In this document: in pieces, positions 1 to 11,372 of the stretch
How the letters are laid out: every line of letters begins with the position of its first letter
Position numbering within the stretch: the first letter of the stretch is position 1
NCBI GenBank assembly: GCA_003290165.1
Contig: QNQO01006225.1
Coordinates: 558,001 to 622,000, forward strand
Direction of reading: 5' to 3'
DNA: 64,000 nucleotides
From: Berberis thunbergii
Taxonomy: Eukaryota; Streptophyta; Magnoliopsida; Ranunculales; Berberidaceae
Position numbers and translations under genes: made by a program
Notes under the pieces: model-generated
The model's database searches: none
Told to the model about the DNA's origin: nothing
What the model saw: only the letters and a program-made list of their open reading frames with translations

Positions 1-1390
1 TGTATTATTGGAATAAATACGTATTCACTTTCAAGGCAAGAATCTTCTTTTGTTAGCATTATGAGTATCGACTCGGCAAAATGAAAGGAGTTTGAAGAAT
101 TGGTAATTGTTATTGAATCAATAGTTTTATTGTGGTTTTTTTTTTCAATATTAACCACACGTTCCACCAGGGCCTTCTCTTCCAGAATAAATGAGCTTTT
201 CTTTGCAATAATTTTTTTTACTTGAGGCATTACAATATCTATAAGGAACTTCATGCATCCCATGACTGACGATTTCCCAATTGAGAAGTATTAACATGTC
301 ATCCACATAAAAAATGCATAATTGGGGAACATAACTGAGGGATATAGAAGAAGTATTTCTTCAACATAAAATGCTCTCGAAAGTCTTTTGCCGAGTACTT
401 CTGCCGCTATTACAAATAGGAAAGGAGATAGTGGACCCCCCTATCCAAGACCTCGAGTGGAGCGGAAATATCCATAATACCTTCTTTGTAATAAAACTGA
501 AATTCCGCATTGAGATTTAAAGTTCGAAATCAGTAGCCAAAACTTATTGTCACCCCCATTCAAGTCTATCATATGTCCTTTTCCATATCAAGCTTAAAAA
601 TAACATCCCTCCGACCTTATAAGTTTTTGTGGCAAACCAATATTCTCTGAGATAAGCATGCCTTTCACAAAAAGCAGTCTGTTCATGGAAAATAATATTT
701 GGAGTTAGAAAGAAGTACTTGTTCTAAAACTCATCAGAAACGGAGCATGATTAAAACATGTTTGGTGTAAGTTCCACTTGTGTGGATTGCATCTCACTAA
801 TCCAGTTCGCATTCACCATGAACATGTCCAATCTAGCCCAGAACCTAATTCGACTTTGCTGATTATTACTCTAGGTAAATCTTGAACCAATAGTGCCATA
901 AACCCAAATACCACAGACCGAGATGCAATCTGAAAATTCTGTCATACATGTGTCGTCCAAGCTCTTACCCAAATTTTCATCTTCTAACACAATGACATTA
1001 AAGTCACCTTTTGTCGATCACAGTTCATCTACAACCATGTAGTATTGTTCCATCCCATGCCAAAGGACACGCCTCACCACAACCGAGCACTTCGCCTAAG
1101 CAAAACGAACAAGGAATGATTTATTCGCCCCATTTAGATGAATTTTGCAATGCACGATCTGTTTTGTCATACCAATAACATCAACTTCAATGTCGTTAGA
1201 CCACAAATTACCCCCTAAACTTTCATAAGATGCGAACTGAGGAAGCGAGATCTTGCCACCAATTTCTATGTAACGACTAGCTTCGATCATATGTTCTGCT
1301 ATTGCCAAAATGTAAACATTAAATTCCTTCACAAGTTTTTTAACCGACTATTAGTAGTTTTATTACCAACCTCCCTCGCACTGCAAAACA
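1..1390 (-). pseudogene. LINE ORF2 fragment (endonuclease and RT), decayed
   Basis: Remnant of the endonuclease/reverse transcriptase protein of a plant L1-type LINE, read on the minus strand with many stops and frame changes. The endonuclease part lies at about 820-1340 (GGNLWSNDIEVDV, then WARLDMFMVNANW, the usual end of the domain). After missing sequence, reverse transcriptase follows: KLDMEK and, one frame over, YDRLEW (motif A, about 560-590) and YVDD (motif C, about 297-308). The acidic RT residues are still visible, but no continuous frame remains. The copy runs off the left edge of the window. Family assignment is from motif order and is good; function is lost. Confidence 0.75.
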
Positions 1391-1413
1391 TGAGGTTGTC
1401 AATCATAAATATT

Positions 1414-2092
1414 TTAGTTTGGTAAGATATTATTCTGGTCACCCGGCGGTCCCCAGTAGGACGGTGTCATTTTTTCCCTTCTTTTCTTCTTCTTGACATT
1501 TTTCTTTAAATCTCGTAAGAGCACATCACCATCCAAATCCTCAACTCCTGTGTTCTGGTTGCTATTGAGGTCTACCGTTAAATGTAAGCCTTTATGATCA
1601 AAGACTTCTGTACTCCTCTTCTTCATTTTCTTATGTTGGTTCCCATCCGACCGAATACCTATATCCACATCTCTAATCAATTCTCTCTTTTGGTCATAAC
1701 GGTCAGATGAACCCTTCTAGCCGGCCTGGGGGCAAATTTACATTTTTGCCTCTCCGTAAATTTGCCCCCCAGACCGGCTAGAGTTTCTGTTGTTAGATTC
1801 ATCTTCCCTGAAGGTTTACAAACCAATATCGTCCTAATTATGTATTTCCATCCCCTATCGCAGGTCAAACGCTATTTCTTGAGTTAGCAACTGCTCAACA
1901 TCCTTCATGTGCAGATGGTTCAGTTGGGGTTTGGATTTACGGTTAAGCCGCCTGGACTTCTATCGACCTGATACCCTGCACCTCCACACTTTTATCTTCT
2001 GTGCTAGACATAGTCTCCTCTGCACTCTGTTTGTGTTCATAGCTACTTATTATCTGGTTTCGATTTCTTCTTCTTTATCTACACTTTTCTGA
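1414..2092 (-). pseudogene. Probable LINE ORF1 C-terminal remnant
   Basis: Minus-strand reading immediately upstream (5') of the LINE endonuclease remnant. The best open piece (1414-1680) is lysine-rich, with KKMKKRS and KKKKRREK stretches and a terminal stop. This fits the basic, poorly conserved C-terminal part of a plant LINE ORF1 protein, although no zinc knuckle is visible. A short hairpin at 1717-1781 interrupts the upstream reading. The call rests mainly on position and basic composition, so it is tentative. Confidence 0.4.
1717..1781. repeat. Short GC-rich inverted repeat (hairpin)
   Basis: The left arm 1717-1741 (ctagccgg...aaatttac) is the reverse complement of the right arm 1756-1781, with one mismatch and one extra base. 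The 14-base loop is at 1742-1755. It lies inside the LINE ORF1 remnant and could be a tiny foldback insertion. It is too short to be a normal MITE. Confidence 0.7.
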
Positions 2093-2413
2093 ACACCCAA
2101 ATTTTCTATTTGCCGGGTGAAATATGAATTAAAAAACAACACTTTGTCACTTAAAATCACTTTGGCATAGGCGATTTGGGCGACTCGGAAACAATTTAGT
2201 CCAGGCCATGTCAAACTTTTCTATAGTGTTCGTTCGATTTTTCTAATCATGTAATTTGGACCTTTGGTTGTAGGGTAACGGGCACTGTAATGGTAACAGC
2301 GACGTCGACTGCTAGAGATCATCTCTCAACTGGGCTTGGAAGCGGCTCGACTGAGACTTCACAGCCTCATCTCTTTTTTCGCATAGGTATTAGGGAGACT
2401 CCACGTTGGTAAG

Positions 2414-3296
2414 GTGGTTGACGTACCGATAGAAGGGACTAGATTTTGCAAGGAAAGTTACCCCACAATCTCTATCACCAACACGGATGAATCAAGGGGG
2501 AGGTTTCATGGAAAAACACGTGATTGTGCTAAAGTTTTCAAGCTTTCAGCCTTTATTAGAGGCGATCCTAAATTTTATTCATCGTTGAGGAGTAATAGGA
2601 GATTTCTATATGGGATTGCTCGATCAAAGAAATGTTTTGGTAAGATTCCTTTCAGATACTGGAGTTAAAAAAACATTATCTAGAGATTCTTCCTCATTCG
2701 CGGTGTTCGATTTGAAGTCTTTTGTTGGCACATGAAGTTTAGTTTGAGGACAGATCCGGTGGTTACTTCATTATGGGTAGAACTTATAGACCTTTAATAT
2801 TTTTTCATCCCATTATTCTGAAAGCTATTGGTGACTAAATTGGAGTTTTCCTTCGAATTGATGATAGTACTAGGTGTCTTACTCATCCGAGATGAGCTCA
2901 CATGGTAGAGATGAACTTATCTGAAACCCTCCCTTCAAAACTCTAGATTGATAGATCAAATAACAGGGGGTTTGGCTAAGACTAGTTTTCCCTAAATTTA
3001 GGTATTGTGATCATTGCTCTTTAGTTAGACATGACTTCATGAACTGCCAAAGGAAGTTACGCACGGTTCAAAAACCGAAACCCAATGTTTCGAATGTTGA
3101 GAAAGGGAAGGAAACGTCTAAAGTTAAGCAATTTTATAAGCCGATAGTCAAAAGGGTGCTAGAGAAAAATATAGAGGTTGGAACAAGTGGGGTAAAAAAA
3201 TCGCAAGGGGAAGTTAGGCCAAGCCATACTGATAAGGACTTCAATGCTAATACTAATAAGACTGTGTGTTCGGAGATCAAAATATTGCGGAGATAG
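2414..3296 (+). pseudogene. LINE ORF1 remnant (DUF4283-type RNA-binding protein)
   Basis: ORF1-type nucleic-acid-binding protein, broken. Segments in order: an N-terminal piece (2414-2668) with VFKLSAF; about 2700-2960, ELIDL then FFHPIILKAIGD, IGVFLRIDDSTR and SETLPSKL, which is the pattern of the DUF4283 domain and its linker to the zinc knuckle in plant LINE ORF1; then a lysine-rich tail (3039-3296). The CCHC knuckle itself is not clearly preserved. The same domain appears on the opposite strand at 5063-5480 and 5938-6480, and the wording is close enough to suggest one LINE family. Confidence 0.6.
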
Positions 3297-3978
3297 CGAC
3301 CGTGATCAACACAAAAATACATTCATATTGGATTGTGTTAATGAAGAGGAGGATAACGACTACAATGTGCATATGGAGGAGAACAACATGATGCATGGTG
3401 GTAATGATTTTGGTATCTAAAATAAGCGGGTATTACTTAAGAATAGGGAAGAGGGTGATTGTGGCGGATTTTAAGGAAGCAAGGTATTTTAGTAATGCTG
3501 CAGAAAGTGCCATTGTGAATATGGAGGATGCTTCGAGTTCCTCCATGCCTGCAAAAAAGTTGGATGCCATGATTTACCTAGATTTAGATTAGTCGATAGA
3601 GGTGGCATTGAAGGTGAGGATAATAGTTGTGATATGGTGAAATCAGATAGCTCAAAAAGGTGGAAAAACATTTATTTAGTGATATGAACAAAGAGTATGA
3701 AAACCAAGAGGTGGACTAATGAGCTTGTTAAAGACATTTCTAAAAAAATTGGGGTGCCACTTGATGGGAACAAGCCACAAAATGTTGTAATGGCAAGAGG
3801 ATCTCAATCTGATAATGAACCTAGCAGGGACAAACATATTAACACCAAAATGGAGGCTAGGTATAAATCAAACGATGAAAAGCTTAAGTAGAAAAAGAGA
3901 AGTGGGAAGTTTAATGTTTCTTTTGGGAATGGAGGGTGATAAGGAATACTATTGCCAATGCTAATCTTAATGATTGGC

Positions 3979-5047
3979 AACTTGATGTTTTGGAATGCTA
4001 GAGGTGTGGGAATAAAGCTACTCGTGGCAGGATTAAAAATTATCTCAAGAATTTAATGTTAAATTATAGAAGTTGCAAAGCTAATGATAGATTCAAATAG
4101 ACACTTGGAAGTGGGAGGTAAGATTCATTTGCCGCTTTTTGAATCTAATGAATCAATGGGTGGAAATATCTGGCTTTTTTGGTCTAAAGAATTACAGGTA
4201 GAGATACTCAATGCATCAGATCAGATTATCCATCGCTAGGTATGTATGATGGCAATTAATAAATCTTTTTTGGTCTCTTTTGTTTTTGCCGAATGCTCCA
4301 TTTCAGAACGTGGTAACTCGTGGGAGAATAGAGAATAATATGCAATGGGTTTGAATGAACCTTGGCTAGTGGGTGGAGATTTCAATGTTATTCTGAATGG
4401 AGGAGAAAAATTAGGAGGTCGTGAACCAGTATTTGCAGCAATCTCAGATTTTTTGGAATTCATCTCAGCTTGTGGTCTTAAAAATATGGGTTTTGTTGTC
4501 CCTAAATTCACTTGGTGCAACAATCAGCAGGGTGAGCACATGACCTGGGCTAGACTTGATAGATTTTGGAATTTTGAGTGACTTATTTCTTGGTAGTTCA
4601 CTAGGGTTGAGCACTTGAAGAAAACCTATTCGGATCACGCCCCATTTTGGTGTCTTTCTCGACGGTTTCTAGAGCTAGTTGTCCCCCTTCAAATTCCAAA
4701 AAATGTGGACAATGCATGAGAATTTTATGGCTTTTGTCAAGGAAAATTGGCAAGGAGAGTGCCTTCACACGAGGGCTTATGAGGAGTAAACTTAAATAGT
4801 GGAATTAAAACACTTTTGGAACATTTTCAGCCGTATGAGAAGACTGGAGGATAAGATAAAGCAGTGGGAATTTGCGCTGATTAATTGGTGGGATGTTAAG
4901 GCCAATGTAAATTTAAACAGACCACATGCAGAGTATAATTTGGCTCTTGTTCAAGAGGATATTTACTGGAAACAAAAGGCAAGTGAGCGGAAAATGAAAG
5001 AAGGGGACGTCTGCACTAAATATTACTTCACTTCGGTTAAAACCTAA
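3979..5047 (+). pseudogene. LINE ORF2 endonuclease remnant
   Basis: Apurinic-endonuclease-like domain of a LINE ORF2. It begins with WNARGVGNKATRGRIKNYL (about 3979), continues with GGNIWLFWSKELQVEIL (about 4160) and GLNEPWLVGGDFNVIL (4348-4395, containing the catalytic GDFN motif), then FTWCNNQQGEHMTWARLDRF (about 4507-4570). After a frame change the linker towards RT follows (4799-5047, with WKQKASERKMKEGDVCTKYY). Stops lie between the segments, and RT is absent because the copy ends at about 5062. Confidence 0.75.
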
Positions 5048-5062
5048 CAAAAAATGAGGGCA

Positions 5063-5480
5063 ATCACCTATAGACTTTAATGTCATAGGATGAAAGTATT
5101 GTAAGGGAAGATCAGATAGTTCAACCCAAATAGGAGCATGCATGTACTGGATCCATCTTCAAACTAAAATCAGGATGCCAATAGAAAGCCTTGTAGCAAA
5201 CACGACAAATCAAATATGAATCGCAAGATAAAGTTTTTTAACTTCAGCTTTCGATTGTAGTTGCACAAAGACGTTCCTAGGATCTCACAGATTGATAGTA
5301 AACTCTATTGTGATCCCCCATGATCTATGTATGGCATCTTTGATCCTCCAAAGAAGGCCGAAAACTTGAGAACTTAAAACAATTACGCTGTTTTCTACGT
5401 ACGACTCCCTTCTTGCAATATCTAAATCTATGATAGATAAAGTTGGGCTACCTTGCGAAGACTCATTCATTCCATTGGTG
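5063..5480 (-). pseudogene. LINE ORF1 (DUF4283) fragment, copy B
   Basis: Minus-strand fragment. 5285-5470 reads VIVLSSQVFGLLWRIKDAIH, and after a gap 5063-5143 reads APIWVELSDLPLQYFHPMTL. Both pieces align by eye with copy A at 5938-6480 (RIDDSMRYLT, LPLEYFHPMILKAIGD) and with the plus-strand ORF1 at 2700-2960. It ends at the inversion junction near 5062, where the opposite-strand LINE begins. Confidence 0.6.
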
Positions 5481-5937
5481 AATCATCAAAACGTCTGCTC
5501 CTGATAGCCTCAAGGACTTGAACGAATGACAATGGAGGCTTAGAAGCCTCAACTGAACCACCTCCCACACCAGTTGAGGGGATAACCCCAATGAAATGAA
5601 AGAGATGACCTAGATTGGATGATCTAGATCATATCTCAAGCTAATCATGCACAAATTGAGGTTGAAAACCCCCACTAACAAGATGCCCTTGAATATCCTA
5701 AAATCGCCTAGAGCCATAACATTTTTTAATGATAACTATGTTCCTTATTTGAACTTTCCATTCGAAGAAATAATATCTTTACCTTTGACATTATTCACCC
5801 CACTCGATCCAATCACCTCCTTGATCGGAGCATAACCATTACCATCATTGATTTGAATAACTTCTCAAGGTCGCCAAACTGATTTTTGTATCATGTCTTT
5901 AATGTGCTTTTTTTTTCTACAGTTGTTTAGTCGTGAT

Positions 5938-7510
5938 CTAACAATGCACAATGCTCGCAATACTTAAAACTAGGCTAAACAAGTTTCTGTAGTACTCTGC
6001 CCTTCTTTGATTTTCGATCCAAATCTTGGTTGGTAGTGTATCCGTAATCTCCATTTCCATGAACAGACGTGCTACTTTTGACTTGGTAAGATATCTCATG
6101 CTATCATCGATTCTAAAAAAGACCCCAAAAGAGTCTCCAATGGCCTTCAAGATCATTGGATGAAAATATTCTAGCGGCAAATATGATAATTCCACCAAGA
6201 GATGTGCCTTTTCCGGATCCATATGTAAATTTAATCCTTGATGTCAGCGAAAGGCTTTGAATCTCACACCACAGATCTTTAAAGTGTCTCTAAATAGCGC
6301 CTTTCTACTTCCTCCTCCAATTGAAATCTGGCCAAAATGTGCCTTAGGTCTAGTAACCCCATAAAGAACTACCCCACAACACCCCATGTCCTATGGACCG
6401 AGTCTCGTATATCCTCCAAAGAGGGTTGAAAACTAGAAAACTTAAGGACGACCGTTCCTTTGCAGACTTCTCCCTTCTATTCACATCTAGGGGTGGGCAC
6501 AAGGCGGGATGGACCTCATCCTTATCCCATCCCGTTTGTTCGGGATCGGGATGGAATAAACCTCATTTCGACCTTGTCCCATCCCAAATGGGTTCGAGAT
6601 GGGACGAGATGAGCATGTACTAAATTTTGGATTGAAAATTTAACATGCAAGATTGAAAAATTTTGGATTTACCACACACACAACTCTAAGAACAACTAAT
6701 AACTTTAAGCCATTGATTATTATTTTCCCATTTCATTAGCTTTTACTCCATTTTTTTAGAACCATTATTGAAGATAACCATTTTTTTGTACATTGCTAAC
6801 GAAAATTATCAATGGGTTTGTCATTAAAAAACTATGAGGAGTACACATTGTTGTTATCAAGAGTTAGGAAGAGGAAAAAAAAGAATGGAGAGAGTTTGAG
6901 TTAGATTCATTACCTAGGTGAGTCACATGGAAACTTGTGAAAATACAATAGCCATGTCAATAAATAAAACAACAAATAAAATAGTCATGCCAACAAATAA
7001 TTTCATAGTTTCATACTACACAGTCCATACTAAATATTAAAAAAAAGGGTTCGGGACGGGATTGAAAATCTTCATCTTGATCCCATCCCATTTTAGATCA
7101 GGATGGGATGGGATTGATCAATCCCACTAGGACCCGAAAAAATCAGGACGAGATCGGGATCGTGGGATGGGATGCCCACCCCTATTCATTTCGGAATCAG
7201 AGAGTGAAAGCACATGGCTTCCATCCGTTCAAAAACTCGTGTGTTCCGTAGGACTATCATCAAAACTAGTTGTTTTCAAAACTCCCAAAGCTTGTGCAAG
7301 GGAAATAGGGGGCTTAGAAGCTTTGACTGAGCCAACATCAAACCCACCCGGATATCTCCATTACTCGGTGGCTGCGCCACCATGGAAAAGAACACAAAGA
7401 CCTAGCCCTAAAGGCCGAGATCTTTTCTCTGCCTCACACCAATCGAGGCTCAAAAACCCAAAAACAAAACTACCTTCTAGCCGTCCAAAACTTTGTGAAG
7501 ATCATAAATA
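5938..7510 (-). pseudogene. LINE ORF1 (DUF4283) fragment, copy A, split by a MITE
   Basis: Minus-strand ORF1 remnant. The clearest part is 5938-6222: SYLPLEYFHPMILKAIGD, FRIDDSMRYLTKSKVARLFM, and TLPTKIWIENQ, the DUF4283 C-terminal region. Upstream, 6260-6480 reads VVLKFSSF and then RPKAHFGQ in broken frames. The reading is cut at 6487/7185 by a 697-bp hAT-type MITE and appears to continue to about 7510 with low similarity. The intervening 5481-5937 shows no recognisable domain. Confidence 0.55.
6488..7184. mobile_element. hAT-type MITE with imperfect 8-bp TSD
   Basis: The terminal inverted repeat TAGGGGTGGGCA (6488-6499) is matched by its reverse complement at 7173-7184. Flanking 8-mers are TTCACATC (6480-6487) and TTCATTTC (7185-7192), identical at six of eight positions, which fits an aged hAT target duplication. 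The subterminal regions are rich in GGGATGGGA/TCCCATCCC motifs on both sides, and the AT-rich centre has no coding capacity. It is a non-autonomous element inserted into the LINE ORF1 remnant. Confidence 0.85.
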
Positions 7511-8517
7511 GAAAGTTCATATTCTTCATTCATTGACGGTTTTTTTGTAATTGGATAATCAACACCAAAAGCCGCTTTTACATTGGATGGTTCACTGATT
7601 GATGATCCCTAACTTATCGATGTTATTATGCATTTGTTATCGCCTTCATTGCTGCTCATCCAGTGGATATTGATGGGATTTGTGAACCTATTTTTGGATC
7701 TTATTTCTGGTGCCATTTTTCCTACTTCTGCAACTTTAGGTTTGCACTTTTTTGGTAAAACAACATTCGTTGATGAATGGTTACACAACGGTGGTCCTTA
7801 TAAACTTCTACACTTGTTACTTCGTGTAGCTTGTTACACAAATCGAGAGTTAGAACTTGGTTTCGTCTAGATATGCGCTTTTGGATTGTGGTTACATATT
7901 CAAGTGATGTTGCAGCTGCAACAATTTTATTTATTTATCTACCCAATTGGTCAAGGAGGGTTATCTGGTAATAAAAATTTGAGATACCCCTAAATTGAAC
8001 TAATGGAAACATGAACTGAGCTGTTAGTCCTCCTTTAATGCGATGAAGATACCTTAACCTACAAAGCACTCTTCCACACACATATTGATTAAGACCTGAA
8101 TGGCTTAAGAATAACAATTATATGACAAGGATTGTGATTTTGTTTTTCGAGGTAATTTCGGTAACATGATTTTAAGAAATATTTTGTGAAATGTTTCGTT
8201 GTGTATAGAAAAACATAAAACTTTTCGTTGTAATTTTTTATTTTTCAATATAATTTAAACATTTTAAACTCTTACATATTATATTAAGAGTCTCACAAAA
8301 CTCATAATGTCATACAAACTACATATTTAATAAGAATCACTTATTTAACAAAATTTTAATACTAAACTAAGGTTATAATGGGTTAAAATGTATGAAAATG
8401 AGATTAGCCTAATGAAAGAAATAAATATTTCGGATTTCAAAAAAAATTCGGATAATTTAAAAAATAAAGAAATATTGCGTGAAATTTTGACATCTTTCTA
8501 AATCACATTCCTTGAAT
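7511..8517. other. No gene identified
   Basis: AT-rich sequence. Short open frames exist (for example 7628-7870 plus and 7935-8117 minus) but none shows a recognisable domain, codon bias or start context. The section from about 8150 is very AT-rich. Confidence 0.6.
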
Positions 8518-9058
8518 ATGAGCAATGCTTCGGTGCACACAAATTTGGGAGTGTGGTTCATACACAGAAAATTACCGCCACCTGGACATCAACTTACTAC
8601 TTGATATATATAAAGTTGTCATCATATGACCAAAGTTACTATACCACTACAATTATTTATTAACATAGCATACAAAAGTTACCACTTAAGTTACTAATCA
8701 AATTCACAAAAGTTACTAACCTTAAAACCTAAAATTATATTGATGCACCATGTATCCAAAACCTTTGGATGTATAGAAAAAATTCATAAGAAACCTTCCT
8801 AATAATATTTATGAATGTATGCATTAAAAGGTTTTGGATGCATGGTGCATCAAGGTAACTTTAGGTTTTCCAGTTATAACTTTTGTGAATCTGGTTAGTA
8901 ATTTTAGGTGAGTAGTAACTTTTGTATGTTAGTGGTAATTTTGGTCACATAATAGTAACTTTATATATACTTAGTAGTAACCTGATGTAAATTCAGTTTT
9001 AACTTTTTGTGGATGTACCATGCATCCAAATATGTGTATATACTGAAGTATTGCTCAT
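8518..9058. mobile_element. Foldback MITE with nearly full-length inverted arms
   Basis: The two halves are inverted copies. The left end ATGAGCAATGCTTCGGT (8518) mirrors the right end, whose complement reads ATGAGCAATACTTCAGT (to 9058). The inner arms mirror around about 8790-8800, with tgcaccatgtatccaaaacc against its complement near 8840. Each arm repeats the short motif AAAGTTACTA several times. There is no coding capacity and no convincing target duplication. Sequence homogeneity suggests a single hairpin-type element of about 541 bp. Confidence 0.75.
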
Positions 9059-9069
9059 TTATATTTATA

Positions 9070-9470
9070 CTAGTATATTACCCGTGTTGTTGACACTCCA
9101 CATATATTTTTTTAATTATCACGCACTTGACCCCATCCCCACCATTGCCCTCAATCAGTTCCATTAAGAAAATTATATTTTAGAATGTAAACTAATTTTT
9201 TTAGTGCAAACCTATTTTACGGTGAAAATACTAATTTTTTTAGAGTGAAACTCGCTTAAAATTATAATCAATTGAATGTTCGAAGTCTTTGTTTGAATGT
9301 TCATTAAAATGTCCATTCGTTTATTTGAAAAATATATACTTAGGCATGAAAACATTAAAAATATTTACATATTTGAAAATTTAACTGTTTGTATTGATCA
9401 TTGGTTTTGTTGAAAATATCTTCAAAACTACATTTCAATGATACCAAGTTTACCAAAATTTGACAACTAC
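9070..9470 (-). repeat. Direct repeat copy 1 with Helitron-like CTAG end
   Basis: Starts at CTAG (9070-9073) followed by TATATTACCCGTGTTGTTGAC and matches copy 2 (9758-10100) over roughly 350 bp. Shared blocks include attttagaatgtaaacta, gtctttgtttgaatgttca and gatcattggttt. On the minus strand the end reads ...CACGGGTAATATACTAG followed by T, which resembles a Helitron 3' terminus. The stem-loop is poor, so Helitron identity is tentative. Confidence 0.5.
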
Positions 9471-9757
9471 GTAGATAGTTATGATAATTTTCATTTAGAA
9501 AAAAAGGAAAACATAATTTTTTTTTTCTCTCCTCTACATGTACATTCCAACAACTTTTGTCACATTTTTTTAATATTGTTTTTGCCCTTCTACATGTGTT
9601 ATATTTATAAACATGCCATCATAGAAAATGAATCTCAATCCTTGACACATTTCCTAACTTTTTTCAACTTTCAATCCTAGCCATATTTTATCTCGAATCC
9701 TTAGTTTGTCCCGGTGAGTAATGAATAGTAAAACATCACTTTCAATTGTAATATAGA

Positions 9758-10100
9758 CTAGCATATTACTTGTGTTGTTGACACTCCACATAAACTTTTT
9801 TGATGTTAATTATCTTGGACATAGTCATCATCATTCCTACCGTTGCCCTTCGTTAGTTTCATAAAAATATCATATTTTAGAATGTAAACTAATTTTTTAA
9901 AGTCAAACTCCATTAAAATTATATTTGATTGAATGTTTAGGGTCTTTGTTTGAATGTTCACACATGAAAATATAAAAATACTGATATTTTTAATAATTAA
10001 ATACATATTTTGAAATTTGAAGTGTTTGTATCGATCATTGGTTTTATTTGAAAGATTTTAAAATTGCATTTGAACGATACTAAGTTTACCAAGAGATCCC
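9758..10100 (-). repeat. Direct repeat copy 2 with Helitron-like CTAG end
   Basis: Second copy of the repeat beginning at 9070, starting CTAG (9758-9761) and collinear with copy 1 except for small deletions. Spacing between copies is about 690 bp. Its terminal block has diverged more (CACAAGTAATATGCTAG on the minus strand). Confidence 0.5.
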
Positions 10101-11372
10101 CTATAAGAGCAAAAAAACTATTTTTGAGGTTTCATGTGAGAAAAACCTTGCTTCAAGGGATTCATCATTTTCGCTTTTCCTCTTCCTTTCCCTATATTTG
10201 GGGGCATCAATTCCGTTTTCTAAATCCTAATAAATATTAAAAAAAAAAAATTCACTTTTCATCATTTTCTCCTCCAATCAAATAAATTTAATAGAAATTT
10301 TTAAAAACTTAGAAAATATATATTTAAATAATGATGAAAAAGTTAAAATAGGAATTGTGGTTAGAGTGATAAAGAAATAATGGTTCCCTAAAATCAGCTT
10401 TTGGTTAAAATGGGGGATGTTTTAGCTTTTACCCTTGGAAATGCTCTAATATAGAATATATAAAAAAAATGTAATAATAATAATAATAAATCTTCTTTCT
10501 GTTTATCAGTGTTCCCATCCTTCAATGTTAATCACTTGTTCCAGCTACATCCCTTCCATTTTAGGTAAGATCTCGAAGGGAAGAAGTAGAGGGAAACAAG
10601 AGAGTTTAAATTTGTCATCTGTGAAACTGATGCATATGTTGAACAGAGTTGTTGTGGTATTGCATGAAGTTCTTGGCATTCCAACCATTGACACAGACAA
10701 ATGAAATATGGAACTTCATTCACGCCAATTTCCTTCAATTCTCTTTCTCAATCGCAACAAAGAAGGAAACAGTTTAATGGCAGTCGTACGGTGGAGTGGT
10801 ACGACTTTCCATTTGCCATCTAGGAAAGTCATGCGCATTGGCAAAGAGGTATATTGGCATGTACATGACTAAAAGCACATGGCACAATTGGGTTGATTAC
10901 AGTGTTGAGAGTGTCAAGACTCGAGTAACTGTTGATGAGTGGTTGAACTTGGGTCATCCGCTTCAGGCTCCCATGTTAGTTGAACTACAGCAACCGTGAC
11001 TTTAGGCAAAGAATTTGAAAGGGTCACATTTAGCCTGAAAATACACAGTTAGGAATTTCATCAAATGCAATAATATACAAAAAATTAATAACTATTAATG
11101 AGTTAACTAACTTACAAAGCATTCAGATATTTTGAATTGCATGTAAAGCGGGCAACCAAGCAAGGGAGACGTGGGAATCCAATTCCCACAGAAAATGTGC
11201 AACCCAACGCACCCTTATTTATTTTTTAATTTCCACTGGGGTCAGCTTCAGCCATTTTGCTAGCTCTACCTCTCAGGGATCAGTTCTTTCACAATATTGG
11301 ACTTTACCCTTGCTTCAAGCACATAAACATAATTCAATACTACCAACCATGCAACCGCTGAGCAATGATCTC
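10101..11372. other. Intergenic region downstream of the PPR gene
   Basis: 10101-10450 is AT-rich, with a possible small MITE (complement of the right end: tagagcatttccaaggg). 10532-11000 is less AT-rich and has short frames on both strands (10532-10738 minus; 10796-10999 plus, ending VTVDEWLNLGHPLQAPMLVE) that I could not assign. This could be an exon fragment of an unknown gene. 11041-11372 probably contains the 3' untranslated region of the minus-strand PPR gene. Confidence 0.4.

Larger units (their letters stand above)
2330..5062 (+). mobile_element. 5' part of an L1-type LINE, truncated and inverted against its neighbour
   Basis: Plus-strand LINE remnant with ORF1 (about 2414-3300) followed by the ORF2 endonuclease and the linker towards RT (3979-5047). 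It stops abruptly near 5062, where the sequence switches to a minus-strand ORF1 fragment of the same LINE family. No RT, RNase H or 3' tail belongs to this copy. Many stops and frameshifts show that it is old. Confidence 0.7.

Noticed and set aside
10532..10999. Short frames downstream of the PPR gene as a second gene
   Set aside because: No domain could be recognised and neither strand gives a convincing exon structure, so it is recorded only as unassigned sequence.
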